In this document: positions 18,111 to 20,320 of the stretch, in pieces
Layout: each line of letters opens with the position of its first letter
Numbering within the stretch: position 1 is the first letter of the stretch
DNA from: Saccharomonospora xinjiangensis XJ-54
Lineage (GTDB): Bacteria; Actinomycetota; Actinomycetes; Mycobacteriales; Pseudonocardiaceae
Reading direction: 5' to 3'
DNA: 20,320 bases
Assembly: GCF_000258175.1 (NCBI RefSeq)
Contig: NZ_JH636049.1
Span: 116,321-136,640 of the forward strand
Translations under genes and position numbers: made by a program
Notes under the pieces: generated by a model
What the model was told of the DNA's origin: nothing
Seen by the model: only the letters and a program-made list of their open reading frames with translations
The model's database searches: none

Positions 18111-20320
18111 TCAGTTCCTGCCGAGCCGTCCTCGAATGAACTCGAAAAGCGCCTCGTCGGAGGCCGACTCGATCTCGTCGTCAACGGTGGCCTCGGCCGC
18201 TGGGGAAGGTTCGTCGGTCCACTTGAGCAGCAGCCCGCGCAGGCGGGTGGTGATCTGTGACCGGGAGGTGTCCCGCGCGTCGACCTTGGCCAAGGCGGCT
18301 TCGAGCCGGTCCAGCTGCGCACTGATCGGTAGGTCGGCAGTCGGGGCCTCAGCCGACAGTCGGGTGCCCAGGTGTTCGGCCACCGACGCGGGGGTGGGAT
18401 GGTCGAAGACCAGCGTGGGCGGGAGCGGCAGGCCGGTGCTCCGGCTGAGGTTGTTGCGCAACTCCACCGCGATCAGCGAGTCGAAGCCGACGGACTGGAA
18501 GGCCGCGTCGGGATCGACCTGATCGGCGGAGGTGAAGCCCAGAACCGAGGCGACCTCGGACCGCACCAGGTCGAGCACGGCCCGCGCCCGTTCCCCCGGT
18601 GGCATCGCGGTCAGTTGTCGCACCAGGTCGTCCCGTTCGTCCCCGTCGCCGTCGGCTGCGGCGGAGGCTGTGGAGGCGGTCGAGTTCACCGCCTGCTGTG
18701 CCTCCGGCAGTTCCGACAGCAGCGGCTGCGGACGGTGCAGGGTGAACGAAGGGACGAAGTTCGCCCAGTCCACATCGGCCACCGCGATCGCCATATCGTC
18801 GTTACCGACCGAGGCCTCCAGGGCCGCCATCGCCTCCTCCGGCGACATGGGCAGCACGCCGCGCCGCCGGAGGTAATCTCCCGCCTCGCCCGAGGCCATC
18901 CCGCTCCCGGCCCAGGCTCCCCAGGCGATCGACGTCGAGGGCAGGCCCGCGGCCCTGCGCTGCTCGGCGATCGCGTCGGCGGCGGCGTTGGCGGCCGCGT
19001 AGGCCCCCTGGCTTCCGCTGCCCCACACCCCCGAGATCGACGAGAACGACACGAACGCGGTGATCGGGTGGTGCCGGGTGAGCTGGTGCAGAGTGGCCAG
19101 TCCCTGTGTCTTGGCCCGCAGGACCTCGGCGATCCGCGATTCGGAGAGGTCGGTCAGTGCCGTGTCGTCGAGGACTCCCGCGGTGTGGACGACGCCGGTC
19201 AACGGCGTCGTCGGGGGGATGTCGTCGAGAACCTCGCGCAGTGCGTCCCGATCTGTGACGTCACAGGCGACGACGACGGTCTCAACACCGACGGCGGCCA
19301 GTTCCGCGACCAGTTCGGCGGCCCCGGGCGCGGCCGGGCCGCGCCGCGAGATCAACACGAGTCGCTCGGCTCCCCGGCTGGCCAGCCAGCGGGCGACGCG
19401 GACGCCCAGCGCGCCGGTGCCGCCCGTCACCAGGACTGTCCCGCGAGTCCGCCAGCACTCGGCGGCCCTCGCAACATCTGTGCCCAGCGGCGCTCGCACG
19501 AGCCTGCGGCCGAACACTCCGGCCGGACGCACCGCGACCTGATCCTCTCCCGACTCCCCTGCCAGGACGCCACGCAGCCGCGAGCCGATCCGGGCGGCGT
19601 CCGCTTCGGACAGCCCGAGGAGACTCGGGAGGTCTACCAGGCCGCCCCAGCGCTCAGGGTGTTCCAGGGCGACGACCCGGCCCAGTCCCCACAGCATCGC
19701 CTGCGTGGGATCAGCGGGTGGGTCGTCGTCCCTGGTCGAAACGGCGCCGCGTGTCAGACACCACAACGGGGCGGTCACCGCCGCGTCGCCGAGGGCCTGC
19801 ACCAGCGTGACCGCGGACACCAGGTCACTGACGGGCAGCGTCGGCGGCACCGGGTCAGCGAGATCACCCGACGCCGTCGCGGGATCGACGGTCGGCCTCG
19901 GCAGGCCCAGCAGCGACACGATCCCGGCGGGCGACGGCTCGGCCTCGACGAGACGTCGCAGTCGCGTGGCCAGCGCGACGCGGCCCAGACCGGGTTCGAT
20001 GCCGATCCGCATCACCTGTGCCCCGCCCTGCACGAGCAGTTCCTCGATACGGGCGGCCTCGACGGCGGGCTGCCCGGCGGCGGGGTCCACGTCGACGAGG
20101 AGCCAGGTGCCGGGCAGCGGCGCCGACGCGGCGCGCTCGAGCATCGGCACTCCCGTCCAGCGCACGCGGTATCGCCAGGAGTCCACCCGTTCCCGATCGC
20201 GTGATCGGCGGCGCCACCGCGACAGGGCGGGCAGCACCGACGTGAGGTCCTCGACGTCCTCACTGGGCAGGGTGACCAGCCGGGCGACCTCAGCCGGATC
20301 GTCGCGTTCGACGGCAGCCC
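18111..20320 (-). CDS. Modular type I PKS, 3' part: (AT linker)-KR-ACP-docking domain; 5' end outside window
   Basis: The frame is open through the right edge, so the gene begins beyond the window; a GTG at 20235-20237 is internal, not a start. The first visible residues (AAVERDDPAEVARLV, then PALSRWRRR and WRYRVRW) are the usual AT-to-KR linker, so this module has no DH or ER. The KR has the NADPH motif GGTGALG (19404-19424), an LDD motif (19164-19172) typical of B-type ketoreductases, and Lys, Ser and Tyr of the catalytic set (LRAK, SFSS, AYAAANA; Ser and Tyr 13 residues apart). The ACP has GFDSL with the phosphopantetheine serine. A C-terminal tail (SAQLDRLEAALA, then SDEALFEFIRGRLG) is a class 1 docking domain for handing the chain to the next PKS. 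Expected product: a beta-hydroxyacyl-ACP. AT specificity cannot be seen. The stop is TGA at 18111-18113, 58 bp before the next gene. Confidence 0.95.
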   Translation of the reverse strand, partial: AAVERDDPAEVARLVTLPSEDVEDLTSVLPALSRWRRRSRDRERVDSWRYRVRWTGVPMLERAASAPLPGTWLLVDVDPAAGQPAVEAARIEELLVQGGAQVMRIGIEPGLGRVALATRLRRLVEAEPSPAGIVSLLGLPRPTVDPATASGDLADPVPPTLPVSDLVSAVTLVQALGDAAVTAPLWCLTRGAVSTRDDDPPADPTQAMLWGLGRVVALEHPERWGGLVDLPSLLGLSEADAARIGSRLRGVLAGESGEDQVAVRPAGVFGRRLVRAPLGTDVARAAECWRTRGTVLVTGGTGALGVRVARWLASRGAERLVLISRRGPAAPGAAELVAELAAVGVETVVVACDVTDRDALREVLDDIPPTTPLTGVVHTAGVLDDTALTDLSESRIAEVLRAKTQGLATLHQLTRHHPITAFVSFSSISGVWGSGSQGAYAAANAAADAIAEQRRAAGLPSTSIAWGAWAGSGMASGEAGDYLRRRGVLPMSPEEAMAALEASVGNDDMAIAVADVDWANFVPSFTLHRPQPLLSELPEAQQAVNSTASTASAAADGDGDERDDLVRQLTAMPPGERARAVLDLVRSEVASVLGFTSADQVDPDAAFQSVGFDSLIAVELRNNLSRSTGLPLPPTLVFDHPTPASVAEHLGTRLSAEAPTADLPISAQLDRLEAALAKVDARDTSRSQITTRLRGLLLKWTDEPSPAAEATVDDEIESASDEALFEFIRGRLGRN

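Noticed and set aside
1..20320. tRNA, rRNA, CRISPR array, insertion sequence or attachment site
   Set aside because: No tRNA-like or rRNA sequence, regularly spaced CRISPR repeats, transposase or terminal inverted repeats were seen. The repeats present are PKS module homology.

Overview
The window is a GC-rich (roughly 70%) stretch of a modular type I polyketide synthase (cis-AT PKS) locus from an actinomycete. The genus cannot be fixed from the sequence. Every supported gene lies on the minus strand, so transcription runs from position 20320 towards position 1. The PKS genes at both edges are cut by the window.

Layout in transcription order: (1) 20320-18111, the 3' part of a PKS gene: end of an AT-KR linker, KR, ACP and C-terminal docking domain. 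(2) 18052-5747, a complete 4101-residue bimodular PKS: docking domain, KS-AT-DH-ER-KR-ACP, KS-AT-DH-KR-ACP, docking domain. Both ATs carry malonyl-type motifs, and all catalytic residues that can be checked by eye are present. (3) 5514-4288, a 408-residue cytochrome P450 with an intact heme-Cys motif but an atypical I-helix. (4) 4291-4082, a 69-residue 3Fe-4S ferredoxin that overlaps the P450 stop codon. (5) 3552-1, the 5' part of a third PKS gene: docking domain, KS, AT with methylmalonyl-type motifs, and the structural half of a KR. It has no stop inside the window and runs off the left edge.

Reading the modules in line, the three PKS proteins would install a hydroxyl (first gene), then a fully saturated C2 unit, then a C2 unit carrying a probably trans double bond, then a methyl-branched unit with at least a KR available. 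Matching head and tail docking sequences suggest a handoff first gene to second gene to third gene, although a P450-ferredoxin pair sits between the second and third genes. The P450 and ferredoxin are most simply a tailoring oxygenase and its electron donor. No ferredoxin reductase, thioesterase, loading module, regulator, transporter or resistance gene is visible.

Two non-coding gaps stand out: 5515-5746 (ahead of the P450) and 3553-4081 (between the ferredoxin and the left PKS). Both contain clustered TAGGGG/CCCCTA boxes spaced 10-12 bp, which may be a shared regulator site. The left PKS carries an in-frame rare TTA leucine codon. The two modules of the large PKS share near-identical DNA in the KS 3' region, and codon usage is mosaic, which points to recombination between modules.
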